64,000 nt of DNA from CALCKU01 sp964654665 (GTDB lineage: Bacteria; Pseudomonadota; Alphaproteobacteria; Caulobacterales; Maricaulaceae). This document shows positions 43,754 to 53,770 of the stretch, one piece after another. The DNA lies in the NCBI GenBank assembly GCA_964654665.1, contig CAZZKV010000001.1:138676-202675 (forward strand), read 5' to 3'. The notes below the pieces were generated by a model. That model saw nothing but the letters and a program-made list of their open reading frames with translations, did not search any database and was not told the origin of the DNA. A program made the translations under genes and the position numbers. The number at the start of each line of letters is the position of its first letter. Within the stretch, counting starts at the first letter, position 1.

Positions 43754-46700
43754 ATGGAAGATCTAAATTTGAAGAAAGTCCTGCTCGGGACAAGCCTATT
43801 GGCTGGCCTGACATTAGGATTGACCGGGACTGCATTAGCGCAGACAACGGATGAAGAACCTGTAGGGGTTCAAGATGTACAGCTTATTGAAGCAGACGAG
43901 ACAGCTGAAGAGGATATCGGCGGCGAAGTGATTGTAACAGGGTCTCGGATCAAACGGGACACTTTTTCCTCTCTCGCGCCTCTGCAAGTAATTGATTTTG
44001 ATGATAAACGTGATGTTGGATTGATTGACCCTGTAACAATTCTTCAAACTACTGAATCAGCAAAAGGGCAACAAATTGACTCATCCTTTGGGGGATTTGT
44101 ACTAGATAATGGACCTGGTTCTGAGACGATTGATATTCGTGGTTTGGGCGCGGGTCGGACACTTGTCCTTCTAAATAGTCGCCGGATTGCTCCTGCTGGG
44201 GTTGAAGGAGCGCCGTCACAGCCTTCCATCAATCTAATACCTTCTTCTTTGATCGAACGAGTCGATATCCTTCTTGAAGGGGCTTCGTCTGTATATGGTT
44301 CTGATGCGGTTGCAGGTGTTGTAAATGTCTTATTGAGAAAAGATTTCGAAGGATTTGACGTTCAAGCAACGGCTGATATCCACCCTGAGGCAGCAGGCGA
44401 TGATTATAATATCTCGGGATCTTGGGGACGGAATACTGACCGTGGGTTTATCGGCTTTGGGGCGGAATATGATTTCCGCGACGAAGTAACATTAGCAGAT
44501 CGAGATTTTTTGAATGATTGTGAAACGCATGTTGAAATTGATGAAAATGGGAATATTCGAACAGAAGACCGTGGCGATCAAATCCGTTTCCAGGAGTTTT
44601 ATGGTCTAGATGCTGCAGAATTGGGTGTTAATCCCTGCCGATCTAATGGTATTGCTGGGCGTATTATAGAACAAGGCGGAAATTTCGGATCAATTTATTT
44701 TGTTGATGGACAAACCAATATCGGTATTCCAAATTTTATTGATCAAAACTTCAATGGTATCCCAATTGATGCCGATGGTGATGGTCGCCAAGACTTTGGT
44801 TTTCAACAGTTTTCTATTAATGGGAATGATAACGAAACGTCTTTGATCGCAGAACAGAAACGGGTCAATTTGATGGCTTTGGGTGAATATGCGCTCGAAG
44901 GTGAAGCAAATATTACTCCGTTCTTTGAAGTGTTGTATTCACGGGCTGATATTGAGGCTGACCAAGGAACATTTCAATTATTCCCGGTTGTTGGAGCGAA
45001 TAACCCATTCAACCCTTGTGGTGTGAATGGCAGTGATTGTGGTACTGGTGCTTTAACGGCACTCTCTGACCCTGAATTTATACGCCGGTTTAACTTATTC
45101 CAACGTGATCGGGATCCAAACCGTGATGGGGATACACGTGATGCTCGCATTTGTGCGACATTCGGAGCTCAAACAGATGCTAATGGTAATCCGATTTTAG
45201 GAACAGCGCCATTCGATACGGCCGCTTGTACACCGGCTCTTTTCGGTATAACTCCAACACCTGTTGGTCCAATTGCGGTTCAACCTGTTGTCGGTGTAGA
45301 TGGCGATCGTGAGAATTTCGATGTTACAATTGAACAGACACGACTTGTCGGTGGATTTAAAGGTGATGTGCCTTTCCTCAATAATTTAGGTGGCTTATCT
45401 GATTGGTCTTTTGAGACATCATTAACGCATTCTATTTCGAAAGGTACATCGAGCCGCGAGGGTATTCGTGAAGATCGTTTAGACTTTGCACTTGGTAATG
45501 GATTTGCTGCACCTTGTACACCAAATCCAGGACAAAGAGTTGAGGCTGATGTGTCGGATGGTTGCGTACCTGTAAATCTTTTTGCACCGTCCTTATTTGC
45601 TGGTGTTGTTGGCGATTTTGCGACGCAAGCCGAACGGGATTTCTTGTTTGATAGCCGTGATTTTGACACGGAATACAAGCAAACGGTGTGGACGGGTGTC
45701 GTTAATGGTACACTGGGCAAGACATCAGCTGGCAACATTAATGCAGCTTTTGGTTTAGAGTATCAAACAGATCAAATCGAATCTATTCCTGATAATGTTG
45801 CATCCCAAGGCTTGTTCTTTGGGTTTTTCTCTGACCAAGGTGCCGTTGGTGAAAAATTTGTACGCTCAGCTTTCGGTGAGATTAATATCCCGCTTGTGGC
45901 TGATCAACCGTTCTTCCGTCAACTTGAGTTAGATTTATCTGGTCGGATCGTTGAAGATGAATTTTACGGAGGGGCTGCAACTTACTCAGCGAAATTTGGA
46001 TGGCGTCCATTCGATAGTTTATTGCTAAAGGGTAGCTTGGGAACATCATTCCGGTCTCCAAATTTGCGTGAAAACTTCTTACGTCCGCAGTCTGGTTTTG
46101 TGCCTCTTGCTGACCCATGTTTTGTACCGCAAAATGCTTTTTCTGCACCGCCAGGTGGCGGGGCACCTGTTTATGATCCATCTCAAGACGGTCGGGATAT
46201 ATCAGTTCTTGATCGTTGCCGACGGCTTGGTGGCGTGGACCCGACCACATTAGGCGGAGGGGGTAATAATGTTAATTCCACTGAAGTCTTTAACGAAGGT
46301 TCATTGGATTTAGACCCGGAAGAATCTCGTTCAGTAACAGTTGGTTTTGCTTTCGAGCAACCTTTTACAGAATCGTTTGATTTGAATTTGGGAGCGACTT
46401 ATTTTGATATTGATGTCGAAAATTCGGTTGTTTCTCCGGGTGGGCAATTCATTATCAATGATTGTTTTGTCAACCCACGTGCTGATGATAGCCCTTTTTG
46501 TAATCGTATCTCACGTGATGCAAATGGTGTTATTGACTCTGTAGGCCTTGGATTTATTAACTTGAATGAGGATGTTGTTCGAGGAATCGATTTTAATGCA
46601 ACTTTCACAAAAGAGTTTACAGCTTTTGAGCGCCCATTTACTTTCACACTGGATGGCCGGGCTAATCATTTAATCGAACGAAGTAATCTGTTTATTAATG

Positions 46701-47179
46701 ACGATGGTACGCAAACAGCGGATCGGGATGAGGGCGAATTTGGTTTTTCTGAATGGGCCGGTTCTGCGACGGCTCGCCTAAATTATGACGATTGGACAGT
46801 TTCATGGTTTACCCGTTGGGTTGGTTCTGTAGAGCAAGACGAAGATGGTATTGATGAATTTGGTAATGCCTTTGGCGTTGATACCGATAACGATGGTTTC
46901 GGTGATACATTTGGTGATACATGTGGTGGTCCGGCTATCGGTGAAGTGAATTGTCGTGACGTTGGCTTTGCCGATGATTATTTTGTTCATAATATTGGTT
47001 TGTCTTATAACAATGACGATACGGATTGGGGCTTTACTCTTGCTGTATCTAATGTTTTTGATACAGAGCCGCCACTTGTTGATGGCCAAGAAGTCACTTC
47101 CATCTCCAATGCTCCCATTGGTGCCGGATATGATTTCAATGGACGTAAATTGTTTATGCAAGTTCGGAAATCATTCTAA
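43754..47179 (+). CDS. TonB-dependent outer-membrane receptor
   Basis: A 1141-residue receptor starting at ATG 43754, preceded by GAGGGA. The signal peptide ends at GLTGTALAQ. After an acidic linker the plug domain reads GGEVIVTGSRIKRD, IDIRGLGAGRTLVLLN and LIERVDILLEGASSVYGSDA, typical of plug domains. The barrel ends MQVRKSF with the C-terminal aromatic residue needed for assembly. There are unusually many Asp- and Asn-rich loops with paired Cys. It takes up a large substrate with TonB energy. The S9 peptidase gene follows 117 bases downstream beyond a terminator, suggesting peptide import; that is inference. Confidence 0.95.
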   Translation: MEDLNLKKVLLGTSLLAGLTLGLTGTALAQTTDEEPVGVQDVQLIEADETAEEDIGGEVIVTGSRIKRDTFSSLAPLQVIDFDDKRDVGLIDPVTILQTTESAKGQQIDSSFGGFVLDNGPGSETIDIRGLGAGRTLVLLNSRRIAPAGVEGAPSQPSINLIPSSLIERVDILLEGASSVYGSDAVAGVVNVLLRKDFEGFDVQATADIHPEAAGDDYNISGSWGRNTDRGFIGFGAEYDFRDEVTLADRDFLNDCETHVEIDENGNIRTEDRGDQIRFQEFYGLDAAELGVNPCRSNGIAGRIIEQGGNFGSIYFVDGQTNIGIPNFIDQNFNGIPIDADGDGRQDFGFQQFSINGNDNETSLIAEQKRVNLMALGEYALEGEANITPFFEVLYSRADIEADQGTFQLFPVVGANNPFNPCGVNGSDCGTGALTALSDPEFIRRFNLFQRDRDPNRDGDTRDARICATFGAQTDANGNPILGTAPFDTAACTPALFGITPTPVGPIAVQPVVGVDGDRENFDVTIEQTRLVGGFKGDVPFLNNLGGLSDWSFETSLTHSISKGTSSREGIREDRLDFALGNGFAAPCTPNPGQRVEADVSDGCVPVNLFAPSLFAGVVGDFATQAERDFLFDSRDFDTEYKQTVWTGVVNGTLGKTSAGNINAAFGLEYQTDQIESIPDNVASQGLFFGFFSDQGAVGEKFVRSAFGEINIPLVADQPFFRQLELDLSGRIVEDEFYGGAATYSAKFGWRPFDSLLLKGSLGTSFRSPNLRENFLRPQSGFVPLADPCFVPQNAFSAPPGGGAPVYDPSQDGRDISVLDRCRRLGGVDPTTLGGGGNNVNSTEVFNEGSLDLDPEESRSVTVGFAFEQPFTESFDLNLGATYFDIDVENSVVSPGGQFIINDCFVNPRADDSPFCNRISRDANGVIDSVGLGFINLNEDVVRGIDFNATFTKEFTAFERPFTFTLDGRANHLIERSNLFINDDGTQTADRDEGEFGFSEWAGSATARLNYDDWTVSWFTRWVGSVEQDEDGIDEFGNAFGVDTDNDGFGDTFGDTCGGPAIGEVNCRDVGFADDYFVHNIGLSYNNDDTDWGFTLAVSNVFDTEPPLVDGQEVTSISNAPIGAGYDFNGRKLFMQVRKSF

Positions 47180-47207
47180 ACTCTTCACATTTACGACATA
47201 AGTGCTT

Positions 47208-47246
47208 AATTAAGCTCTATGGTGGTTGCCATAGGGCTTAATTTTT
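47208..47246 (+). terminator. rho-independent terminator after the TonB receptor
   Basis: The stem AATTAAGCTCTATGG (47208-47222) pairs with CCATAGGGCTTAATT (47229-47243) over a six-base loop and runs into a T5 run. It is among the strongest terminators in the window. Confidence 0.85.
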
Positions 47247-47296
47247 GATTAATTTATCATAATGATTAGAGAAATATATACGTTGAGGAGCATCGG

Positions 47297-49264
47297 ATGA
47301 AAAAGATACTATTAGGGGCAGTTGCTACGCTTGGGTTGTTTGCTACGGATATAACTGTTGCCCCAGTGGCCGAAGCCAAAATACAACCTTTTCCAACTGA
47401 ATATTGGGCCGTGCGAAGTGCTATGGATGATGTCTCTGTCTCTCCAGATGGTAATTATGTAGCTTTTACCAAGATAAATTCAAAAAAAGGGAACCCGATT
47501 ATCGAAATATATACAGTCGATGATCTTTCGGCCAAACCCTATCGTGTAGGTGCTGATTCGATGGAAATCACTGGATTTAACTGGATTTCCAATGAAGAAA
47601 TGACCGTGTCATTTCGTCGACAAGTCAGTAAAAAAATCAAAGGGTTTAACCAAGGTGCCTATAAAAGCAAATTGGCATTATTTAGCATGGATAGCAAAAA
47701 ATTTGAAGAATTGACGGATGATGATTTTGCATTGACCATGGTAAATGCTCTACCATCTGATCCAGACCGTGTTTTAATGCGATATATATACTTTAAAGAA
47801 GGTGAAAGTTTCCGAGCTCCAACTTTTTACAAAGTCAATCTGAAAACCGGAAGCAAAGAATTGGTTATAAAAGCAAACCAGGATCAAAATGGGTATAGGT
47901 TTGATCCTGAGGGGCGTCCACGCTTTACAACGGAATTTGATAATGGTTCGCAAGAAATAGTTTTTAAATATCGTTTACCCGGAGGAACGGGATGGAAGGA
48001 ATATTTTAGGCAACACGAAGATAGTTTTGAAACATTTAATTATGGTGGGCTTGTAGACGGTAATCCTGATCAAATTTATGTGTTAGCAAATAATGGGCAT
48101 GATAAAACCGGACTTTGGAAATTTAATCTGAGTACTAAGTCTTTCGGAGAGCTCGTCTATCGTCGTAATGATGTTGATCTTCTTGGGACCCTTCGACATA
48201 GTAATGGATGGGGAGAACCTGGTAAAGTTACAGGTGCTTTTTATTTTAAAGATAAATTACACAGACGGTTTTTTGATAAATCAGAAGAAGCCGTTTATCG
48301 GCAGTTCGAACAAGCGGTGCCTAATGCCCATCTAGTTTCGATAACCAGTCGGTCACGAGATGGGAATGTATTGGTTGTACGGAATAGAGGACCTAAAGAC
48401 CCAGGAACATTCTATTTGTTTAATAATGGGAAGTTTTCCAAATTGGGATCAACTAATGGTTTGTTGAAGCCAGAAGGTTTATCTGATGTAGAATATATTA
48501 CCTACACCGCGCGTGATGGGAAATCGATACCAGGTTTTATTACTAAGCCAAAAGGCGCGGGACCACATCCCCTTGTGGTTATGCCACATGGAGGGCCTTT
48601 CGTTGGCGAAACAATTATTTTTGATGAATGGGCTCAATTATTAGCTAATAATGGATATATGGTACTGCAACCACAATATCGCGGCTCAAAAAATTATGGA
48701 CAAAACTTCTATCAGACAGCGTTCATTAATGGTGGTCAAGGTGGTGCGCAAATGCAGGATGATAAAGATGATGGAGCGCAGTATCTTATCTCTAAAGGAT
48801 TAGTGGATAAAGATCGTGTAGCTATGTTTGGGTGGTCTTACGGCGGTTATGCGGCTCTGATTGCAGCCTCGCGCGATCCTAATATCTATCAATGTGTTAT
48901 TGCAGGGGCTGCTGTTGCGGATAATAATCAGCAAGTGAATTATTATCGTGATCGTATTGATACAGCCGGTGCGGCGGCTATAGAGCAGTTAAACTTTTGG
49001 GACGATTCAATAAGCCCAATTAAAGAAGTTGATAAGGTAAACGTGCCTCTGTTTGTGATTCATGGAACCATTGATCAACGGGTTCCTCCTAAACATTCGA
49101 AAAAATATGTAGCGGCTTTGAAAAAAGCGGGTAAGCCTCATAAATATATGGAGTTGAAAAACGCTGATCATTTTTCAGACACGCTTTTTTATGATCATAA
49201 AATTAAGTTTTATCCGGCCATGCTTGATTATCTCAAAAATGATTGTGGGCCAGGCGGACTTTAA
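47297..49264 (+). CDS. exported S9 family (prolyl oligopeptidase) peptidase
   Basis: A 655-residue protein with a signal peptide (ILLGAVATLGLFATDITV) and GAGGAG upstream of the ATG. The first 380 residues are a beta-propeller-like part (DDVSVSPDGNYVAFTKI). The C-terminal alpha/beta hydrolase has HGGPFVGETIIFDEWAQLLA, nucleophile elbow MFGWSYGGYAAL (Ser about 514), Asp in HGTIDQRVPP and His in NADHFSDT. It cuts short peptides in the periplasm, probably after proline or a similar residue. Its place behind a TonB receptor is common in peptide-using marine bacteria. Confidence 0.95.
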   Translation: MKKILLGAVATLGLFATDITVAPVAEAKIQPFPTEYWAVRSAMDDVSVSPDGNYVAFTKINSKKGNPIIEIYTVDDLSAKPYRVGADSMEITGFNWISNEEMTVSFRRQVSKKIKGFNQGAYKSKLALFSMDSKKFEELTDDDFALTMVNALPSDPDRVLMRYIYFKEGESFRAPTFYKVNLKTGSKELVIKANQDQNGYRFDPEGRPRFTTEFDNGSQEIVFKYRLPGGTGWKEYFRQHEDSFETFNYGGLVDGNPDQIYVLANNGHDKTGLWKFNLSTKSFGELVYRRNDVDLLGTLRHSNGWGEPGKVTGAFYFKDKLHRRFFDKSEEAVYRQFEQAVPNAHLVSITSRSRDGNVLVVRNRGPKDPGTFYLFNNGKFSKLGSTNGLLKPEGLSDVEYITYTARDGKSIPGFITKPKGAGPHPLVVMPHGGPFVGETIIFDEWAQLLANNGYMVLQPQYRGSKNYGQNFYQTAFINGGQGGAQMQDDKDDGAQYLISKGLVDKDRVAMFGWSYGGYAALIAASRDPNIYQCVIAGAAVADNNQQVNYYRDRIDTAGAAAIEQLNFWDDSISPIKEVDKVNVPLFVIHGTIDQRVPPKHSKKYVAALKKAGKPHKYMELKNADHFSDTLFYDHKIKFYPAMLDYLKNDCGPGGL

Positions 49265-49287
49265 TATCCGTTACCATAAAACTCTTG

Positions 49288-49312
49288 AACCGCGCTTATG
49301 CGCGGTTTTTTT
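49288..49312 (+). terminator. rho-independent terminator of the S9 peptidase gene
   Basis: AACCGCGC (49288-49295) pairs perfectly with GCGCGGTT (49300-49307) over TTAT, with a T7 run at 49306-49312. Confidence 0.92.
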
Positions 49313-49320
49313 GTGCGCGT

Positions 49321-49749
49321 TTAACCAAGTATTGTAAAATGCGGTATATTTTGGATTTTAAGCGTTTTACGGTGAGCGTCTATTGTTTGTGGATTATATG
49401 GAATAAGCGGTTGGTGTCCCCAAATGGGTCGGGGCCATGCTGGATCAGTTTTATAACGAATAATATGGTGAATATGGAGTTGCGGGGTCATATTGCCAAG
49501 CGCCGCGACATTTAATTTTTCGCCGATAAAAGCCTGCATAATAGCTTGGCTAAAAACGCGCGATTCTGTCCAGAGTTGCTGATAGTCATCTAATGGTAAA
49601 TCAATAATGTCAGAGATGCCTGAGCGGCGAGGTACAAGAACAAACCAAGGGTAGGTCGCATCATTAATCATCAAGACTTGGCAAAGCGGGAAATGGCCCA
49701 TCATAATACCGTCCCGTATAAGATCAGAATGTAGGGTAAATGTACTCAT
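49321..49749 (-). CDS. HIT domain protein
   Basis: A 142-residue histidine-triad protein. The start at ATG 49749 overlaps the queG stop by four bases (ATGA), which favours it over a longer frame. The triad region is NMTPQLHIHHIIRYKTDPAW, with the His-x-His-x-His pattern slightly altered, after PWFVLVPRRSG and LDDYQQLW. Members hydrolyse or transfer nucleotidyl groups from small nucleotides; the substrate is unknown. It is the last gene of the GST-queG-HIT unit. Confidence 0.88.
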   Translation of the reverse strand: MSTFTLHSDLIRDGIMMGHFPLCQVLMINDATYPWFVLVPRRSGISDIIDLPLDDYQQLWTESRVFSQAIMQAFIGEKLNVAALGNMTPQLHIHHIIRYKTDPAWPRPIWGHQPLIPYNPQTIDAHRKTLKIQNIPHFTILG

Positions 49750-50801
49750 GGGTTTCTTTCTAATTGGTTTATAGCCCATTGGGCAGCGTCACGTACAATG
49801 GGGTCACTATGGGCAAGATGCGCCCGAGCGGAACCAGCCAAATCAAGCTGAGTGCTATTGCCTATAGCATAGAGAACATTGCGTAGAAACCGCGCGGCCC
49901 CGATACGTTTGATCGGGGATTTGGCGAAATGTTGCCGAAATTCTGCTTCTGTTAATGCCGCGAGTTCTGCAAGCTTTGGGGCGTTTAAATCATCACGGGC
50001 CTGTAATTTTATCTCGCTGGATTGTTGGGCGAATTTATTCCAAGGGCAGATGGCCAAGCAGTCATCACATCCATAAATTCGGTTTCCCATTTTTTCACGT
50101 AACTCTATTGAAATCGACCCTTTATGTTCAATTGTAAGATAGGAAATACAACGCCTTGCATCAATCTGGTAAGCGTGCGGAAAGGCTTGGGTCGGACAAA
50201 TGTCCAGACACGCACGACATTGCCCACAGTGATCCGTTTCGGGGAGCGTTGGAAGCAGTTCTACGGCGGATAAAATTGTCCCTAGAAATAGCCATGAACC
50301 ATAATCACGGCTCACTAAATTTGTGTGTTTCCCTTGCCAACCTAATCCGGCGGCAGCGGCTAGGGGTTTTTCCATAAGCGGGGCAGTATCAACAAAAACT
50401 TTAACGGCGTTGCCTGTATCACTGGCTATTAAACCCGCGATTTCTTTGAGTCGACCTTTCATGAGCGCATGGTAATCGTGGTTACGGGCATAGACAGATA
50501 TTGTTGCCCGTTCTGTTTGGGTTAAGCTCGCCATCGGATCGCTTGAGGGGCCGTAATTTATCCCCATGACGATTGCTGATTTGGCGTCTGGCCAGAGGGT
50601 CTGAGGGTGGCCTCTGCGAGCTTGGGTTTCTTTCATCCATTCCATTGTGGCGTGATGGCCTTGAGCGATATAATGTCCGAGGTCTTTGCTGGCTTTGTGA
50701 CCAAAAGCTGCGAGATCAACAATATAGGGCGGCGTAAAGCCAAGCGCTGTGATTCGTTTTAACACCCGTTTTGATAGGCCTGATGGTTGGGTATTAACCA
50801 T
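49746..50801 (-). CDS. queG: epoxyqueuosine reductase
   Basis: A 351-residue cobalamin-dependent Fe-S enzyme that reduces epoxyqueuosine to queuosine in tRNA. The start at ATG 50801 lies just past the GST stop; an upstream GTG (50822) would overlap it. VFVDTAPLMEKPLAAAAGLG carries the conserved Asp, and GWQGKHTNLVSRDYGSWLFL follows. Two 4Fe-4S Cys clusters are in CGQCRACLDICPTQAF and YGCDDCLAICPWN. A short HEAT-like C-terminus ends it. Other queuosine genes are not in the window. Confidence 0.97.
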   Translation of the reverse strand: MVNTQPSGLSKRVLKRITALGFTPPYIVDLAAFGHKASKDLGHYIAQGHHATMEWMKETQARRGHPQTLWPDAKSAIVMGINYGPSSDPMASLTQTERATISVYARNHDYHALMKGRLKEIAGLIASDTGNAVKVFVDTAPLMEKPLAAAAGLGWQGKHTNLVSRDYGSWLFLGTILSAVELLPTLPETDHCGQCRACLDICPTQAFPHAYQIDARRCISYLTIEHKGSISIELREKMGNRIYGCDDCLAICPWNKFAQQSSEIKLQARDDLNAPKLAELAALTEAEFRQHFAKSPIKRIGAARFLRNVLYAIGNSTQLDLAGSARAHLAHSDPIVRDAAQWAINQLERNP

Positions 50802-50805
50802 AGGT

Positions 50806-51483
50806 CTAGAAATCCAGATCACGGTAATGACGGGGCGGCAGCAAGCCAGCGATACGATCGCCCAATAAGGGCTGAACAGCGGGACGGCATTTGAATTTCA
50901 AATACCAATCTTTGAGCACTGTATAATTTTTCCAAGGAATTTCTCCAAGAAAATCAAGACAGGATATATTGGCTCCGGCTGCTATATCCGCGACCGAGAA
51001 ATAACGTCCTGCTAACCAATCCCGCCTTTCCAACAACCATGTTAAGTAATCGAGATGGAACGCCAGATGATCCCGCCCTTCACGCAGGGAGGGTGGATGG
51101 GGAGCTCCGCCTGAAAAGAGGCTTTTCTCGACCCGTTCATGCATGAGAAAAGCGTTAACTTCATCGGCAAATTTGCGATCAAACCAAGCTGCAATACGTC
51201 GAGCCTCGGCGCGTTCAACGATGTCGGTTGGTAGAAAACTATGTTTCGGTGCTGTGTCATTGACATATTCACAAATAGCCCTTGCCCCGGCGATAACCGC
51301 TTGTCCGCCCGCAATTGTATCCACTAATAACGGGGCGACGCCTTCGGGACATAAAGTTAAGAAACTTTCATCGGGTTCAATAGGATTTATAGTTTTCAGT
51401 TTGAATTTGAGTTTGGCTTCACCCAGCGCAATACGCGCTTGGCGGGATTCAGGGTCCAAAGGCCAATGGTATAAAGTTCTCAT
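50806..51483 (-). CDS. glutathione S-transferase family protein
   Basis: A 225-residue GST-like protein. The N-terminus reads MRTLYHWPLDPESRQARIAL, with a Ser where the catalytic residue is expected, then LCPEGVAPLLVDT and AICEYVNDT. The all-helical C-terminal domain includes RRDWLAGRYFSVADIAAGAN, the N-capping box region of the family. Activity is unknown. It heads a three-gene minus-strand unit with queG and the HIT protein, an association also seen in other alphaproteobacteria to my knowledge. Confidence 0.9.
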   Translation of the reverse strand: MRTLYHWPLDPESRQARIALGEAKLKFKLKTINPIEPDESFLTLCPEGVAPLLVDTIAGGQAVIAGARAICEYVNDTAPKHSFLPTDIVERAEARRIAAWFDRKFADEVNAFLMHERVEKSLFSGGAPHPPSLREGRDHLAFHLDYLTWLLERRDWLAGRYFSVADIAAGANISCLDFLGEIPWKNYTVLKDWYLKFKCRPAVQPLLGDRIAGLLPPRHYRDLDF

Positions 51484-51554
51484 AATGCGCCATTATATAT
51501 TTACAGATAATAGACCATTAAATTATTAACGTAATGAGTCTGAATTGAGGCGAT

Positions 51555-52538
51555 TTATTCGAGTAGAGTATCGTCACGAAACCGGGCGTTGCCATGTGTA
51601 TGGTCACAGCCAACCGGGTGGGGATGGATTAAAATATCGGCGGCTTTATATTCATCCATAATCCGTTTTTCGGCAGCGATGATAATATCATGTGCTTCGG
51701 ATAGAGAGAGGCTATCATCCAGATCAAGTCGCATTTGAACATGAATATGGGGACCAGAGGCACGGCTGCGTAAATCTCTGACACCATGAACTCGCGGATC
51801 TTGCGCAGCTAGAGATCGGATATAGTGTCGCTGGTCTTCGGGCAATTCGCGGTCCATAAGTTGGGCCCAGGCTAGCTGGGTAATTCGAAAGGCGGTCCAG
51901 AGTAGCCAAAGGGCCATAAGGCCACCGACAATAGCATCGGCGCGTAAAAAGGGTGTATAGCTGGTTGCTGCAATGCCGATAATAACAAAAATATTACCTA
52001 ACATATCTGCAAAATAATGGGCCCGGTCCCCTTTGACTGCAACAGACCCTGTTGCACGGATGGCCCATGATTGTGCAATTAATAACCACAGTGTCACAGC
52101 AATAAAGACAATCATGGTTGCAATGGCAAAGCTGCTCTGGGCTACGGGTTCAGGATGGTTTATTCGTTCAATGGCTTCTTCAAATAAATGAAAGGCCGAA
52201 AAAACAATAAGGCAGATTTGAAAGACGGCAGAAAAACTTTCGGCTTTACCAAAACCAAATCTAAAATCGTCATTCGGTGTTCGGGCAGCATAGCGTACAG
52301 CAAAATAAGTCGATAATGCACCGAATAAATCCAATGCCGAATGGACAAGAGAGGATAATATACCGACTGAATGGCTAGACTCCCAGACGACCCATTTGCC
52401 TATGGCAAGGAAAATACCGATACAAACTGCAAGTGTTGTAATACGGCGTGTGACATGCCCCGCATCCTGTGGAGCGAGCCGTCCGGGACGATCACGCAAA
52501 ATACGGCTATCAGGTTTTGTAGTATCGGGCTTTGACAT
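51555..52538 (-). CDS. cation diffusion facilitator family transporter
   Basis: A 327-residue metal/proton antiporter with six membrane helices. The transport site is the paired motif SSLVHSALDLFG in helix 2 and RAHYFADMLGN in helix 5, giving the His-x-x-x-Asp sets that bind Zn or Fe. The DDFRFGFGKAESFSAVFQ loop is typical. The cytosolic C-terminal domain has HGVRDLRSRASGPHIHVQMR, and a His-rich end (HPHPVGCDHTHGNA) may bind metal. Probably exports Zn, Fe or Mn; which one is not clear. No metal regulator lies next to it. Confidence 0.93.
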   Translation of the reverse strand: MSKPDTTKPDSRILRDRPGRLAPQDAGHVTRRITTLAVCIGIFLAIGKWVVWESSHSVGILSSLVHSALDLFGALSTYFAVRYAARTPNDDFRFGFGKAESFSAVFQICLIVFSAFHLFEEAIERINHPEPVAQSSFAIATMIVFIAVTLWLLIAQSWAIRATGSVAVKGDRAHYFADMLGNIFVIIGIAATSYTPFLRADAIVGGLMALWLLWTAFRITQLAWAQLMDRELPEDQRHYIRSLAAQDPRVHGVRDLRSRASGPHIHVQMRLDLDDSLSLSEAHDIIIAAEKRIMDEYKAADILIHPHPVGCDHTHGNARFRDDTLLE

Positions 52539-52638
52539 TGAAAGTTTTGTTATAGCATTACACGAGTAAAGACGAGTCGGAATTTCGCTTTTTAGTCAAG
52601 TATATTTTAGCAATAGTCGTTGTAAAGGAGGACAGTCT

Positions 52639-53709
52639 ATGAAAGGGAATTGGCCGGAAAATGTTTTCGACCGTGTGGGTACGCAAATATCAGCTTATAT
52701 AAGTCGCCGGGTTGAACACGAAATAGCGCCATTACAAAAAACAGTGGCTGACCGGCGTCACCCATGGAGCTTTATCGTGATGGGCGTAGTGCTTTTTAGC
52801 GGATTAGCAGTCTATTTTTTGTCCAAAACCAGCCAATTTTTAATGGGCCTCAGCGGTATCGTGGGCCTAATCGGGATATTTTTCACAGGCCGGATATATG
52901 TTGGAAAAGCAAAACACCTTAAAATAGCGCGACTGGCTTTGAGTGATTATCTAAACCGTGACGTGTTGGGTATTCATATTTTTGATCCGCGTGCATTTCG
53001 GAGTGACATTTTAGACTTATACCAATCGGCAGGTTTTTTCGGAGAATACGAAACGGTTGAGAGCCTTAAAGCCTTTGCACCGCAAGCAGAGATAGATGTA
53101 GATGCAATCTTTAATAAGGGGCATTTTATGCATACCCATTTAACTCGAACCGAAGTGAGAACGGTAACGGATAGTCATGGGCGTACACGACAAGACAGGC
53201 GTATTATCAATGTTTTTCAGGGCGTGTTATTATCCTTACCCTTCGAAGATGTGGCGGGGCCAAATCGTCTTGTTTTGTCGACGGGCCGTATTCGTAAACC
53301 ACGCGGCCCTTTCATGCGCCGTAAATTTGATAAAGCTTTAAAACTTGATGAAATATCTCCTGCGAGCCCGCGGTTCAAAAAATTGTTCACAGTGAAATGC
53401 GATGATGAGACAGCCGGGCATGGAGTATTGGATCCGGATCGTGTCATGCGGTTTTTAAATTTACATGATGATTTGGCTAAACAATTTGACAGGCAACGTG
53501 TTGCGCTCTCTTTCATGATGACGCAGGGGCGACTATGGGCGGCTATTGAAACCGGTGCGTTACGGCCTATTAAAGGGTTTTCTCATGATATTTCAAAGCT
53601 GACCGATCATCTGTCTCAAATCGCGCAGGAAATGAGTGTGCCACAGATTGTCGCTATTCACCTTGATATTCCTTATGATCGTCAATTTCTGTGGGAAAAA
53701 GAGGTATAA
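52639..53709 (+). CDS. DUF3137 family membrane protein
   Basis: A 356-residue protein with a strong Shine-Dalgarno (AAAGGAGG) before the ATG. Two membrane helices lie near residues 45-90 (FIVMGVVLFSGLAVYFLS, LMGLSGIVGLIGIFFTG). The soluble remainder matches the DUF3137 pattern, with a Thr-rich beta part (HLTRTEVRTVTDSHGRTRQD), the GVLLSLPFED segment and a basic RKPRGPFMRRKFDK stretch. Function is unknown. It is followed after 61 bases by the M1 aminopeptidase gene on the same strand, possibly cotranscribed. Confidence 0.78.
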   Translation: MKGNWPENVFDRVGTQISAYISRRVEHEIAPLQKTVADRRHPWSFIVMGVVLFSGLAVYFLSKTSQFLMGLSGIVGLIGIFFTGRIYVGKAKHLKIARLALSDYLNRDVLGIHIFDPRAFRSDILDLYQSAGFFGEYETVESLKAFAPQAEIDVDAIFNKGHFMHTHLTRTEVRTVTDSHGRTRQDRRIINVFQGVLLSLPFEDVAGPNRLVLSTGRIRKPRGPFMRRKFDKALKLDEISPASPRFKKLFTVKCDDETAGHGVLDPDRVMRFLNLHDDLAKQFDRQRVALSFMMTQGRLWAAIETGALRPIKGFSHDISKLTDHLSQIAQEMSVPQIVAIHLDIPYDRQFLWEKEV

Positions 53710-53770
53710 TTACCTCGCACAATGGCGTAATGCGTATAGACCCAATTTCAGATAAAAACAGGGAGCCTTC

